From positions 11,805,918-11,869,917 of the forward strand of contig NC_092091.1 of the NCBI RefSeq assembly GCF_045679555.1: 64,000 bases of DNA, written 5' to 3'. Both the position numbers and the translations under genes were made by a program. The stretch comes from Salvelinus alpinus. Taxonomy: Eukaryota > Chordata > Actinopteri > Salmoniformes > Salmonidae. This document shows, piece by piece, positions 1 to 11,399 of this stretch (position 1 is the stretch's first letter; each line of letters starts with the position of its first letter). The notes below the pieces were generated by a model. It was not told the origin of the DNA. It saw nothing but the letters and a program-made list of their open reading frames with translations, and did no database searches.

Positions 1-785
1 TGTCATTTACAAAACAGCCTCCAACACTCTACTCAGCAAATTGGATGCTGTCTATCACAGTGCCATCCGTTTTGTCACAAAAGCCCCATATACTACCCAC
101 TACGGCGACCTGTATGCTCCCTTTGGCTGGTCCTCGCTACATATTCGTCACCAAACCCACTGGCTCCAGGTCATCTATAAGTCTTTGCTAGGTATCTCAG
201 CTCACTGGTCATCATAGCAACACCCACCCATAGCACGCGCTCCAGCAGGTATATTTCACTGGTCATCCCCAAAGCCAACACCTACTTTTGCCGCCTTTCC
301 TTCCAGTTCTCTGCTACCAGTGACTGGAACGAATTGCAAAAATCACTGAAGTTGGAGACTTATATCTCCCTCACTAACTTTAAGCGTCAGCTGTCAGAGC
401 AGCTTACCGATCGCTGCAGCTGTACACAGCCCATCTGTAAATAGCCCATCCAACCAACTACCTACCTCATCCCCATATTTTGGTTTTTCTGCTCTTTTGC
501 ACACCAGTATAAATACTTGCACATCCTCATCTGCACGTATATCACTCCAGTGTAAATTGCTAAATTGTAATTACTTTGCCACTATTGGCCTATTTATTGC
601 CTTTGCCTCCTTACTTCATTTGCACACACTGTATACAGATGTTTCTATTGTGTTATTGACTGTACGTTTGTTTATCCCATGTGTAACTCTGTGTTGTTTT
701 TGTCACACTGCTTTGTTTTTTCTTGGCCTGGTCGCAGTTGTAAATGAGAACTTGTTCTCAACTGGCCTAAAATATATATTTAGTA
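1..785 (+). mobile_element. LINE 3' end (RT C-terminus and 3' UTR)
   Basis: A degenerate translation at 1-430 matches the C-terminal part of a non-LTR retrotransposon ORF2. The 3' UTR follows and ends with the tail TTCTCAACTGGCCT near 770. The same family lies on the minus strand at about 35.7-39.4 kb, where the C-terminal peptide and the tail recur. The copy sits inside intron 1 of the minus-strand TRIM gene 1. Intron sequence homologous to gene 2 (around 20.25-20.32 kb) resumes at about 786. Truncated at the window edge. Confidence 0.8.
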
Positions 786-1139
786 TTGTGACATAGGGCC
801 CATAGAGAGGAAGGTCTAAAATATTAATGGTCCCTTTACAATATGATATTTATTCGTTGCTAGGTGAATGATTATAGTTTTATGGTTGGCATACATGTAT
901 CAAGGGGTTGAGACTGAACTTTGGACTCTTTAAAGGGCATTCAGAATGATAATAGTGTTTGACTTTGTAAAATGGTCATACATTGGAGCAAACTCAATAT
1001 ACTCAAGGTTTGTGTTCATATTTGTACTGCCGTGGATCCATTTAATTTGAATGATCTCATATTCAAACAGCCTTAGTTCCTACTGTATCTTTAATTCTTT
1101 GTTTATCAGACAGTCACCAACACGTTGTTCTAGTCTTAC
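786..1139 (-). other. Part of intron 1 of TRIM gene 1
   Basis: Reverse-complement sequence aligns with intron 1 of gene 2 (about 19.97-20.31 kb) and gene 3 (53.15-53.45 kb). The donor CAG|GTAAGA is at 1142-1134 on the minus strand. Exon 2 is not reached: a LINE copy interrupts the intron and the window ends. In-frame read-through past the donor would add 19 codons before a stop at 1080. Confidence 0.75.
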
Positions 1140-1736
1140 CTGTTTCTCAGTCCTCTCTGCTGCAGCTGACACTGTATCATGGCCTTTATGTTCATCCATT
1201 GTACACAGATAACAGACACACTGCTGATCGGTACGACAGTAAACCTCCAGCAGTTTGTCATGATGAGAGCAGATCTTCTCCTGTAGTTGTGCGGTGGCTT
1301 TGACCAACTTGTGCTTCTTCAAAGCAGGAGATTCATAGTGAGATTGGAGGTGAGTCTCACAGTAAGAGGCCAGACACGGCAGACAGGACATGAGGGCTTT
1401 CCGCTTTCTGGTCCCAGTGCAGACGTCACACGCCACATCTCCAGGTCCACCATAGCACAGAGCAGGAGGGGGAGCAGCCTGGAGTTCTGTCTTCTTCAGT
1501 TTCTCCATCATCTCAGCCAACATGTTATTTTTCCTCAGATTAGGCCTTGGAGTGAAGGTCTCTCTGCACTGAGGACAGCTATAGACCCCTTTCAGAACAT
1601 CCTGATCCCAGCAGCCCTCAATACAGTTTCTACAGTAATTGTGTCCACAGGGGATGGTGACTGGTTCCTTCAGTAGATCCAGACAGACAGAACAACAGAA
1701 CTGGTCCTGGTCCAGCTGAACTCCCTGCTGAGCCAT
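1140..1736 (-). CDS. TRIM gene 1, exon 1: RING and B-box domains (finTRIM / TRIM25-like)
   Basis: A 199-codon first exon starts at ATG (1736) with the family start MAQQGV and ends at a GT donor. It encodes a C3HC4 RING (CSVC, then CGHNYC, then CPQC, about residues 15-57), a B-box 1-like cluster (CDVC, about 103-133) and a B-box 2 (CSHHD to HKGH, about 156-186). RING-finger TRIM proteins act as E3 ubiquitin ligases, and fish finTRIMs are linked to antiviral responses. All visible zinc ligands are present and the exon is open. It is head-to-head with gene 2, about 17.4 kb apart. Coiled-coil and SPRY exons would lie outside the window, so I cannot tell whether the whole gene is functional. Confidence 0.88.
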
Positions 1737-1970
1737 ATGGATGGTTGTTCACTCTCACACAGACAGACGACACAGAGACTCAGATCAGTTTAATTTCTTC
1801 GGAAGAGAGTTTGTGGGAGGGGGAGGGACTTCCTGGTTCTGCCAGAGGTGGGGTTAGAGGGAGGGAGGGGTGCTGAGAGGGAGCCAGTGAGGTAGAAGTT
1901 AGAGGAATGGAGGGAGGGAGGGAGAGAACTGCATGCAAAGTATAGAGTAATTGAGTAATTGTCTCTGGCC
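1737..1970 (-). promoter_or_regulatory. 5' flank / proximal promoter of TRIM gene 1
   Basis: On the minus strand this resembles the flanks of genes 2 and 3: the block CAACC, then CTGATCTGAGTCTCTGTG, then AGGAAGTCCCTCCC, then purine-rich G/A runs. The position aligned with the ISRE-like motif of gene 3 is altered here (1787-1800, minus GAAGAAATTAAACT). An L2-like LINE begins immediately upstream near 1975, so little native promoter remains. No TATA box was identified. Confidence 0.6.
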
Positions 1971-1974
1971 CCCT

Positions 1975-3192
1975 CCCAGTTAGGGGGAGTGATGAGCTCT
2001 ACAGCAGAGTTTCACAACTCAATCGCTGGTTGAAAACTGTTTTCTGCCCCTCCCAAAAGATAGAATTTGGAGATAATTGGCCCTCTTTCTGGCACTCACA
2101 CACAAACAGGACCAAGCCTGACCTGCTGAGGAGTGACGGACTCCATCCTAGCTGGAGGGGTGCTCTCATCTTATCTACGAACATAGACAGGTATCTAACT
2201 CCCCTATCTCCACAATGAAATAGGGTGCAGGCCAGGCAGCAGGCTGTTAGCCAGCCAGCCTGCCAGCTTAGTGGAGTCTGCCACTAGCACAGTCAGTGTA
2301 GGCAGCTCAGCTATCCCCATTGAGACCGTGTCTGTGCCTCAACCTAGGTTGGGCAAAACTCAACATGGCGGTGTTCGCCTTAGCAATCTCACTGGAATAA
2401 AGACCTCTTCCATTCCTGCCATTATTGAAAGAGATTGTGATACCTCACATCTCAAAATAAGGCTACCTAATGTTAGATCCCTCACTTCCAAGGCAGTTAT
2501 AGTCAATTAACTAATCACTGATCATAATCTTGATGTGATTGGCCTGACTGAAACATGGCTGAGGCCTCACCTCCTGGTTACACTAGTGACCATATCCCCC
2601 GCGCATCCCGCAAAGGCGGAGGTGTTGCTAACATTTATGATAGAAAAATTCAATTTACCAAGAAATACTAAAACTTTTTCGTCTTTTGAGTTTCTCGTCA
2701 TGAAATCTATGCAGCCGGCTCAATCACTTTTTATAGCTACTGTTTACAGGCCTCCTGGGCCATATACAGCGTTCCTCACTGAGTTCCCTGAATTCCTATC
2801 GGACCTTGTAGTCATGGCAAATAATATTCACATTTTTGGTGACTTTAATATTCACATGGAAAAGTCAACAGACCCAGTCCAAAAGGCTTTCGTAGCAATC
2901 ATCGACTCAGTGGGTTTTGTCCAACATGTCTCCGGACCTACTCACTGCCACAGTCATACTCTGGACCTAGTTTTGTTCAGTGGAATAAATGTTGTGGATC
3001 TTAATCTTTTTCCTCATAATCCTGGACTATCGGACCACCATTTTCTTACGTTTGCAATCACAACAAATAATCTGCTCAGACCCCAACCAAGGATCATCAA
3101 AAGTCGTGCTCTAAATTCTCGGACCCAAAGATTCCTAGATGCCCTTCCAGACTCCCTCCACCTACCCAAGGACATCAGAGTACAAAAATCGG
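1975..3192 (+). mobile_element. L2-like LINE, 5' part: ORF1 esterase-like end and ORF2 endonuclease
   Basis: The 2030-2218 reading frame carries a DGLHPSW block typical of the SGNH-esterase-like ORF1 of L2/CR1 elements. From 2450 a degenerate apurinic endonuclease domain follows: MIGLTETWLRP at 2535, GDFNIHM near 2840, then the SDHH motif near 3033. Stops interrupt ORF1 and the start of ORF2. The same family occurs on the minus strand at 46.5-49.5 kb and as a 3' fragment at 25.3-25.77 kb. This copy is interrupted at 3193. Confidence 0.8.
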
Positions 3193-3196
3193 TTAA

Positions 3197-4238
<1,042 letters not shown>

Positions 4239-4242
4239 TTAA

Positions 4243-4765
4243 CCACCTAACTGAGGAACTCAATTTAACCTTGCGCAATACCCTAGATGCAGTCGCACCC
4301 CTAAAAACAAAAAACATTTGTCATCAGAAACTAGCTCCATGGTATACAGAAAATGCCCGATCTCTGAAGCAAGCTTCCAGAAAATTGGAACGGAAATGGC
4401 GCCACACCAAGCTGGAAGTCTTCCGACTAGCTTGGAAAGACAGTACCGTGCAGTATCGAAGAGCCCTCACTGCTGCTTGATCATCCTATTTTTCAACTTA
4501 ATTGAGGAAAATAAGAACAATCCTAAATTTATTTTTGATACTGTCGCAAAGCTAACTAAAAAGCAGCATTCCCCAAGAGAGGATGTCTTTCACTTCAGCA
4601 GTGATAAATTCATGAACTTCTTTGAGGAAAAGATCATGATCATTAGAAAGCAAATTACGGACTCCTCTTTAAATCTGTGTATTCCTCGAAAGCTCAGTTG
4701 TCCTGAGTCTGCACAACTCTGCCAGGACCTAGGATCAAGGGAGACACTCAAGTGTTTTAGTACTA
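4243..4765 (+). mobile_element. L2-like LINE, continued (EN-RT linker)
   Basis: The LINE frame resumes after the DNA transposon with the conserved linker (LTRNT region, then APWYT, then WRHTKLEVFRLAWK at 4390-4440). It runs to SAQLCQDLG at about 4710. A stop at 4478 shows decay. The corresponding end of the linker is found uninterrupted on the minus strand at 49440-49500. Confidence 0.75.
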
Positions 4766-4989
4766 CGGAAGGTGGAGTCAATCACCACCTTCCGGAGACA
4801 CCTGAAACCCCACCTCTTTAAGGAATACCTAGGATAGGATAAAGTAAGCCTTCTAACCCCCCCCCTTAAAAGAGTTAAATGCACTATTGTAAAGTGGTTG
4901 TTCCACTGGATATCATAAGGTGAATGCACCAATTTGTAAGTCGCTCTGGATAAGAGCGTCTGCTAAATCACTTAAATGTAAATGTAAAT
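4766..4989 (+). mobile_element. Short LINE 3' tail insertion with 6-bp target duplication
   Basis: A 224-bp insertion begins with a remnant of a LINE C-terminus (cacctgaaaccccacctctt). It ends with the common salmonid tail AAGTCGCTCTGGATAAGAGC followed by TAAATG repeats. It is flanked by GTACTA at 4760-4765 and 4990-4995. The L2 copy at 49.44 kb has a single GTACTA at the equivalent point and so serves as the empty site. The same tail family occurs in reverse at 51.4-51.6 kb. Confidence 0.85.
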
Positions 4990-4995
4990 GTACTA

Positions 4996-5258
4996 TATCT
5001 CTTGACACAATGATGAAAATAATCATGGCCTCTAAACCTTCAAGCTGCATACTGGACCCTATTCCAACTAAACTACTGAAAGAGCGGCTTCCTGTGCTCG
5101 GCCCTCCTATGTTGAACATAATAAACGGATCTCTATCCACCAGATGTGTACCAAACTCACTAAAAGTGCCAGTAATAAAGCCTCTCTTGAAAAAGCCAAA
5201 CCTTGATCCAGAAAATATTTAAAAAACTATTCTATATCGAATCTCTCATTCCTCTCAA
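4996..5258 (+). mobile_element. L2-like LINE, start of reverse transcriptase, then truncated
   Basis: The frame at 4992-5222 encodes the RT amino-terminal region (SSCILDPIPTKLLKE, then PVIKPLLKKPN). It is nearly identical to the minus-strand copy at 49.2-49.44 kb. Homology stops near 5258 and the catalytic RT motifs are absent from this copy. Confidence 0.8.
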
Positions 5259-5318
5259 AAAACTTTTTTTCATGTCTGTGACGGAAGAGTCCGTCACTGG
5301 CCGCGGGCAGCATTTGGT

Positions 5319-5344
5319 ACACACACACACACACACACACACAC
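5319..5344. repeat. (AC)n microsatellite
   Basis: About 13 AC dinucleotides. Ordinary simple repeat in a short segment of unknown origin between the LINE and the 32-bp minisatellite. Confidence 0.9.
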
Positions 5345-5564
5345 TCATCACGTCTCCCTGCTCCGTTATCAGCTACGTTAACAATGTGGGTCGACACACA
5401 AGTTAGCTTCCCTATCTTAGTACATACATTACAGTTTATGGTATAAAGAATATCCAGACAAGCGTTCATGTTTAATTTAAGCAACGTTTATTGTACTTAT
5501 CAATGTTATTGATGAGCACGTTGTTTGTTTGGTTCTGTTCCTCTCTCTCTGTCTCTGTAGCTTC

Positions 5565-6180
5565 CGGTTGGGATAAGGACCAGAGCTACGGTAATCAGGC
5601 TGGGATAAGGACCAGAGCTACGGTAATCAGGCTGGGATAAGGACCAGAGCTACGGTAATCAGGCTGGGATAAGGACCAGAGCTACGGTAATCCGGCTGGG
5701 ATAAGGACCAGACCTACGGTAATCAGGCTGGGATAAGGACCAGAGCTATGGTAATCAGGCTGGGATAAGGACCAGAGCTACGGTAATCAGGCTGGGATAA
5801 GGACCAGAGCTACGGTAATCAGGCTGGGATAAGGACCAGAGCTACGGTAATCAGGCTGGGATAAGGACCAGAGCTACGGTAATCAGGCTGGGATAAGGAC
5901 CAGAGCTACGGTAATCAGGCTGGGATAAGGAACAGAGCTAAGGTAATCGGGCTGGGATAAGGACCAGAGCTACGGTAATCAGGCTGGGATAAGGACCAGA
6001 GCTACGGTAATCGGGCTGGGATAAGGACCAGAGCTACGGTAATCAGGCTGGGATAAGGACCAGAGCTACGGTAGTCGGGCTGGGATAAGGACCAGAGCTA
6101 CGGTAATCAGGCTGGGATAAGGAACAGAGCTACGATAATCGGGCTGGGATAAGGACCAGAGCTACGGTAATCGGGCTGGC
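5565..6180. repeat. 32-bp minisatellite, about 19 copies
   Basis: The unit starts GGCTGGGATAAGGACCAGAG and continues CTACGGTAATCA (32 bp). Most copies are identical or carry one or two substitutions (AATCAGG against AATCGGG, GGACCAG against GGAACAG). There is no open frame of note. The low divergence suggests recent expansion or homogenisation. Confidence 0.93.
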
Positions 6181-6967
6181 TTTGTAGTGCCTGTCCCGAA
6201 TGGCTCGTTCTTGTGAATGGGCATATTGGAAGAGTCCATGTCAGTAGGGATTCGATTTTGTAAATGTGTTATATTGGTGTATTGTATCATGAGAAACGTA
6301 TTGCAAAGTTGTAATGTATATAATTAATGATGTTTAGCTGAGTGGAAAATGTAGGCTTTATGAAGGTAATTGCTTAATTAATTAGTGCTTGGTATGTTCT
6401 GATGGGAGGGGCTTCCCCTACAAAAGGAGCCTCTTTCAATTCAAGGGGGAGGGACCATTATGGTTTGAGCTGTTGATGGGGCAGCATTGTTTCTTAGCTG
6501 TCCCCATAATGTATACTTTTGATGGCTGAACTTTTTCTTCCTTCCTTTTTCTTCCTGAACACCAGAAGCACAGAAGAACTTTTGCGGCTCCGTCATCTTT
6601 TTATTTGATCGAGGTAAAGTTTATCTGTTTATCCTTCTGGCCTACTCTACGCGACAATGTCAAAACTGTTATTATATTCTATGTTAATATATTATATCTA
6701 TAGGCTCCACTCAGTATAGTGTTAATGATGACTGTTTGTGTACATTGATTGAATGGTTAGGACTATCTCTCTGTATTCACAGTTTAAATCCCAAGAGACC
6801 AGGAGACCTAAAGGAAGCCTTCAACACTGCATCCCTTCATCCAGTCATAGTAAACAATCTGTCTGTCTGCCTGCCTGTGTCTATTGTGACAGCTGTAAAC
6901 AAAGCCAACTTTTCGACAGTTGTTGTTGCTATCAGTGCTGCACAGCTATTATCAGGTCTCTCCAGAG
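6181..6967. other. No gene recognised
   Basis: AT-rich sequence with no recognised protein or repeat family. A 145-codon open frame at 6736-7173 runs antisense through the Tc1 remnant and is not credible as a gene. Confidence 0.5.
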
Positions 6968-8087
6968 ATGGTAGATCAGGTTCATCTCTGGCTGGGCCAC
7001 TCAAGGACATTCAGAGACTTGTCCCGAAACCAAATCTGTGTTGTCTTGGCTGTGTGCTGAGGGTTGTTGCCCTGTTGGAAGGTGAACCTTTGCCCCAGTC
7101 TGAGACCCTGAGAGCTTTGAAAAAACAATTTATCAAGGATCTCTCTGTACTTTGCTCTCTTCATCGATCCTGACTAGTCTCCAAGTCCGTGTCACTGAAA
7201 AACATCCCCACAGCATGATGCTGCCACCACCATGCTTCACCGTAGGGATGGTGCCAGGTGTCCTCCAGATGTGAGAATCTTGTTTCTCATGGTCTGAGTG
7301 TCCTTTAGGTGCCTTTTTGCAAACTCCAAGCGGGCTGTCATGTGCCTTTTACTGAAGAGGGGCTTCTGTCTGAAGGCCTGATTGGTGGAGTGCTGCAGAG
7401 ATGGTGGTCCTTCTGGAAGGTTCTCTCATCTCCACAGAGGAACTCTGGAGCTCTTTCAGAGTGACCATCGGGTTCTTGGTCACCAACCTGACCAAGGCTC
7501 TTCTCCCCCGATTGCTCAGTTTGGCTGGACTGCCAGCTTTAGGGAGAGTCTTGGTGGTTACAAACTTCTTCCATTTAAGAATTATGGAGGCCACTGTGTT
7601 CTTGTGGACCTTCAATGCTGCAGAAATCTTTTGGTAACTTCCCCAGATCTGTGCATTGACACAATCTTGTCTTTGAGCTCTACGGACATTTCCTTCAAAC
7701 TTATGGCTTGGTTTTTTCTCTGACATGCACTGTCAAATTTGGGACCTTATATAGACATGTGTGTGCCTTTCCAAATCATTTACCACATGTGGATTCCAAT
7801 CAAGATGTAGAAACATCACAAGGATGATCAATGGAAACAGGATGCACATGAGCTCATTTTAGAGTCTCATAGCAAAGGAGCTGAAAACGTATGTAAATAA
7901 GGTATTTCAGTTTACATTTTTCTTCTAAAAACCTGTTTTTCGCTTTATCAATATAGGGTATTGTGATGTCATTATGGGGTATTGTGTGTAGATTGATTAG
8001 GAACATTTTGTATTTAATCCATTTTAGAATAAGACTGTAACGTAACAAAAAGGGGAAGGTGTCTGAATACTTTCTGAATGCACTGTA
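6968..8087 (-). mobile_element. Tc1-like DNA transposon, decayed transposase
   Basis: The minus-strand frame at 7349-7726 encodes the amino-terminal helix-turn-helix region of a Tc1-like transposase (start MSEKKPSH; SYQKISAALKVHKNTV; SNRGRRALVRLV). A second piece at 6982-7164 encodes the C-terminal DDE region (FQQGNNPQHTAKTTQIW, then NVLEWPSQ). Between them are deletions and frame breaks. The 5' terminal repeat side ends with CTGAATACTTTCTGAATGC at about 8063-8087. The other end is lost or degraded. Inactive by sequence. Confidence 0.88.
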
Positions 8088-8334
8088 CTGTATCTTCCAC
8101 TGTTCTCTTCTCACCACAACATGTTTTTCCACATTCTCACACACATTCCTCACTGCTGCAGACCTTAGCCTGAGTCCCAGTCTATTTGTGACATCATGCC
8201 AACTCCTTGTCACTCATGGTGATACCAAATGTTTGGCCTGACAATGACAGCAATAGAGTTGGCAAGGACACAAATCTATGACCAGGCTACAGACACCTAG
8301 GATTATTCCTGTAGTCAACTCACACTGCACCACA

Positions 8335-8567
8335 AACACACACACTAACCCAGTACCTGTATGTCCCCTCTGTCTAGGATCAGTAACACACACTAACCCA
8401 CTACCTGTATGTCCCCTCTGTCTAGGATCAGTAACACACACTAACCCAGTACCTGTATGTCCCCTCTGTCTAGGATCAGTAACACACACTAACCCACTAC
8501 CTGTACGTCCCCTCTGTCTAGGATCAGTAACACACACTAACCCACTACCTGTACGTCCCCTCTGTCA
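8335..8567. repeat. 48-bp minisatellite, about 4.8 copies
   Basis: The unit contains CACACACTAACCCAGTACCT then GTATGTCCCCTCTGTCTAGG ATCAGTAA, period 48. Open frames on both strands across it (8214-8537 minus, 8278-8604 plus) exist only because 48 is a multiple of three. They are not considered genes. Confidence 0.92.
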
Positions 8568-9043
8568 ATCTGTTTTCTATTTAGAGAATTATCAATTGTC
8601 ATGAACTTGTATTTTTCTACTGATACAAACTGTCTTTGTGTAACTTAGTAACACGGCTAAGAGCAGTTTGGGTGTGACCACAGTAAGTGACACATCCTGT
8701 TTTTTTGGTATCTGCAAAGGGCACAGCTGGGTGGAGCAATGCCAGAGTACAGAAACTAGCTGAGCAGTAGCACCTAAATATCAGCAGAAAAGAGTAACAA
8801 AACTGCCGGTTATCACTTATCTGCACTCTATGCCTCCACCTGTTGTATTCACAAAGCTGCTTACTGCCACAGACAAAGAGGTTGTACTTTTATATAAAAG
8901 CTGAGACCCAATCCTGTTTGTTGGACTTTTGACTCTGCACTATTGAGTGATTGTCAACCTATCCAGATGTGCAAATCTAAAAATAAAGTTGCTGTTTGAA
9001 GAATCTACAGTCTCTCTTCCTTTTGGTTACAATTTCCATGACA

Positions 9044-9285
9044 ATAGTCATCCTGCTGCTTCCACGCCTCTGGTGGGTTGTAGTACAGACAGACAGTACA
9101 TTAATATATACAGGACTGTGTGGTGGTAACCCTGTAGTCATCCTGCTGTCTCTACCTCTCTGGTGGGTTGTAGTACAGACAGTACATTAATATATACAGG
9201 ACTGTGGTGGTAACCCTGTAGTCATCCTGCTGTCTCTACCTCTCTGGTGGGTTGTAGTACAGACACACAGTACATTAAGTGGATA
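9044..9285. repeat. 84-90-bp tandem repeat, about 3 copies
   Basis: CTCTGGTGGGTTGTAGTACA recurs at about 9068, 9158 and 9242. The intervening text (CATTAATATATACAGGACTG, then GTAACCCTGTAGTCATCCTG) is also repeated. Just downstream, AATACTGTAAAGCCCAGG is duplicated around 9408 and 9450. Confidence 0.8.
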
Positions 9286-9566
9286 GCAGAAAACACACCT
9301 ACTGTTTACCCATACTTCTAGGACAGACCAGCAACTGTAAAAGGTCTCTGCAGTTTTAGAAACTGTTCTTCATCCTGTAAGCTTTTGCAGGAATTGTGAT
9401 AGCACAATACTGTAAAGCCCAGGAAAATGATCAGGTACAGTTGGCTACAATACTGTAAAGCCCAGGAAAATGATCAGGTACAAAAGGCCATCTGGAATCT
9501 GCTGACATCACCGCACAACATCAAGATCGCTCTAATCACAGTCGGAAGACAGTTAAAGAAACCTGA

Positions 9567-9905
9567 GTGGACTTACGGAAAGGCTCTGTAAGAAATTATA
9601 TTTCAATTTTTTTTCAGAACACAAATGTGTTCTCTTGTTTTGTACTGTTCTGTAGTTTCGACCCAATGATTCATCGGACAAACAAAGACCTTTGCGTGCT
9701 GCAGGCCCAGGCATGGATCAAAGCTAGAAAGACATTTAATGACATCATCAAGAGATATGCTGGATCCTATGTCAGAGAGGTGTTTTTGGGACCACATCGT
9801 GTCTATTGTCCTGTTAATACCACTTGTGAAAAACAAGTGTTTGAAAACATACTTTTCCCTCTTCCACTTGCCAGTCATGACTTGGCCTCATGGGCTGAGG
9901 ATCAG
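9567..9905 (+). other. Unrecognised open frame, cut by a solo LTR
   Basis: A frame from 9567 reads cysteine-containing sequence (MIHRTNKDLCVLQAQAWIK at about 9667; SYVREVFLGPHRVYCPVN near 9770). It runs into an LTR inserted at 9906. I do not recognise the family. A pyrimidine tract followed by CAG at about 9600-9618 could be a splice acceptor, so this might be an exon or a decayed element. After the LTR the original sequence continues at 10272 with no obvious continuation of the frame. Confidence 0.3.
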
Positions 9906-10266
9906 TGTACCGGCATTCATCGGAAGAAGGTGAGGACCAAGGTGCAGCGTGATACGTGTTCATATTATTTATTCGAAACTGAACACTAAATACAAAATAA
10001 CAAAAGGAATAACCGAAACAGTTCTGACAGGTGATACAAACACTAAACAGAAAATAACCACCCACAACTAACAGTGGGAAAACAGGCTACCTAAGTATGG
10101 TTCTCAATCAGAGACAACGATAGACAGCTGCCTCTGATTGGGAACCATACCAGGCCAAAACATAGAAATACAAAACCTAGACATACAAACATAGAATGCC
10201 CACCCACATCACACCCTGACCAAAAAATAGAAACATACAAAGCAATCTACGGTCAGGGCGTAAACA
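9906..10266 (-). mobile_element. Solo LTR (Ty3/Gypsy-like) with 5-bp target duplication
   Basis: A 361-bp block starts TG and ends CA. It is flanked by perfect ATCAG duplications (9901-9905 and 10267-10271). In minus orientation it begins TGTTTACGCCCTGACC and shares GGTTCTCAATCAGAG-type internal sequence with the LTRs at 26132-26618 and 49621-50053. An isolated LTR with intact target duplications implies LTR-LTR recombination that removed the internal genes. Confidence 0.9.
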
Positions 10267-10271
10267 ATCAG

Positions 10272-11390
10272 AGATGCCGGCTAGGCAAAGGTTTGAACAC
10301 CCCCTCTCCTGGGGGCCAGTTTACTGACCGGTCGTAAATACCGGGCAGACTTTCTCTTCCTGGCCATGCAGTATTAAGGGAGAGAAATTCTGGTGGAACA
10401 AAATGTTGTAAAACGTATATGGTTAAATATGAAACTCTTTGTGAGAAGGTGAAATGTGATGTTAGCCTTCTAAATGAGACAGTGTTTCATATAAACTTTG
10501 CCAAGTCAGTAACCATGCCCACTTGGGCACAGACATTGGCAACTTGATGGAACGCCCTCTTTTGCCAGAGTGCTTATAGAGGACTGCTAACGAAATTTAC
10601 ATTAGACAAAAACACGCAGGGTTTCTGCCGGTGTGTGAAGTGGTTCCAGCTGAATACGTTACACATGGTTTGAAAACTTCCAGACCAGAAAATGGTAAAA
10701 CCCTCTGAAACTCACTACACAAGAAGAAGAAACTCACTAGACCGTAACATTCCTAGGCTGCAGCTAACAAAAAGAGAGCAGACATTTCTTCTTCTCCTTT
10801 GTTCACACGGCAACTCCTGTGCCGGGGAAAATGGAAGTTCCGCTTCCTTTGAACTCCCGTTTGATTTCAGCTTTCTGCGAATCGCGTGGTACGTTGTATC
10901 TTATCCAACCAATTACAACTGATTGGATATCGTTCGAATTCAATTTTAACTAAAGTTCAAAATGCCAGTCTTACCTTTTCAGGTGGATCTTTTGAATAAT
11001 ATCCAAATTGATTGGTTTCTACAAATGAGACAATTTAAACCTTTCCACATTAACCTAGATACAGCAATGCTTTCAGGTTAATTTAAGTTTAATTCCCAAA
11101 TAGTCTATACAGGTTTGATTTATCATGACCACTAAATTTACTTTTGCAAGCTCATTGAGTCGAACTCCCACATTACTGATCCAGTATTGATGGAAGTCCC
11201 GCCTCTGCGATACAAACCCTACCTGTGCCATTAGGGGTAAAACAGCACAAATTGTGACAAACGCTCTCCAAAATCAACCATTGGGTACAAGGTTCTCTCT
11301 AGTTTAGCCCTGATGTATCACCAACAGAGATTGGCATTGGCCCAGTACCGCAGTGCACAGAAAAAGCACTAGCAATAACTGGTTGATATG
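10272..11390. other. No gene recognised
   Basis: A mix of unique-looking sequence. A 76-codon open frame at 10692-10922 has no recognisable features. Motifs such as AGACCAGAAAATGG were noted but not assigned. Confidence 0.4.
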
Positions 11391-11399
11391 AAGGGACAG

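Noticed and set aside
497-796. 99-codon hydrophobic open frame (possible membrane protein)
   Set aside because: It lies in the 3' UTR of a LINE; the same sequence at 35.7-37.4 kb does not preserve the frame.
1287-1676. 129-codon open frames antisense to each RING exon (also 19213-19602 and 52592-52981)
   Set aside because: They are shadows of the conserved TRIM exon 1. They recur in all three paralogs only because the sense sequence is conserved.
8214-8604. Overlapping open frames on both strands with repeated VCVTDPRQRG or PVCPLCLGSVTHTN
   Set aside because: Period 48 is divisible by three, so both strands stay open by chance. No start context or homology.
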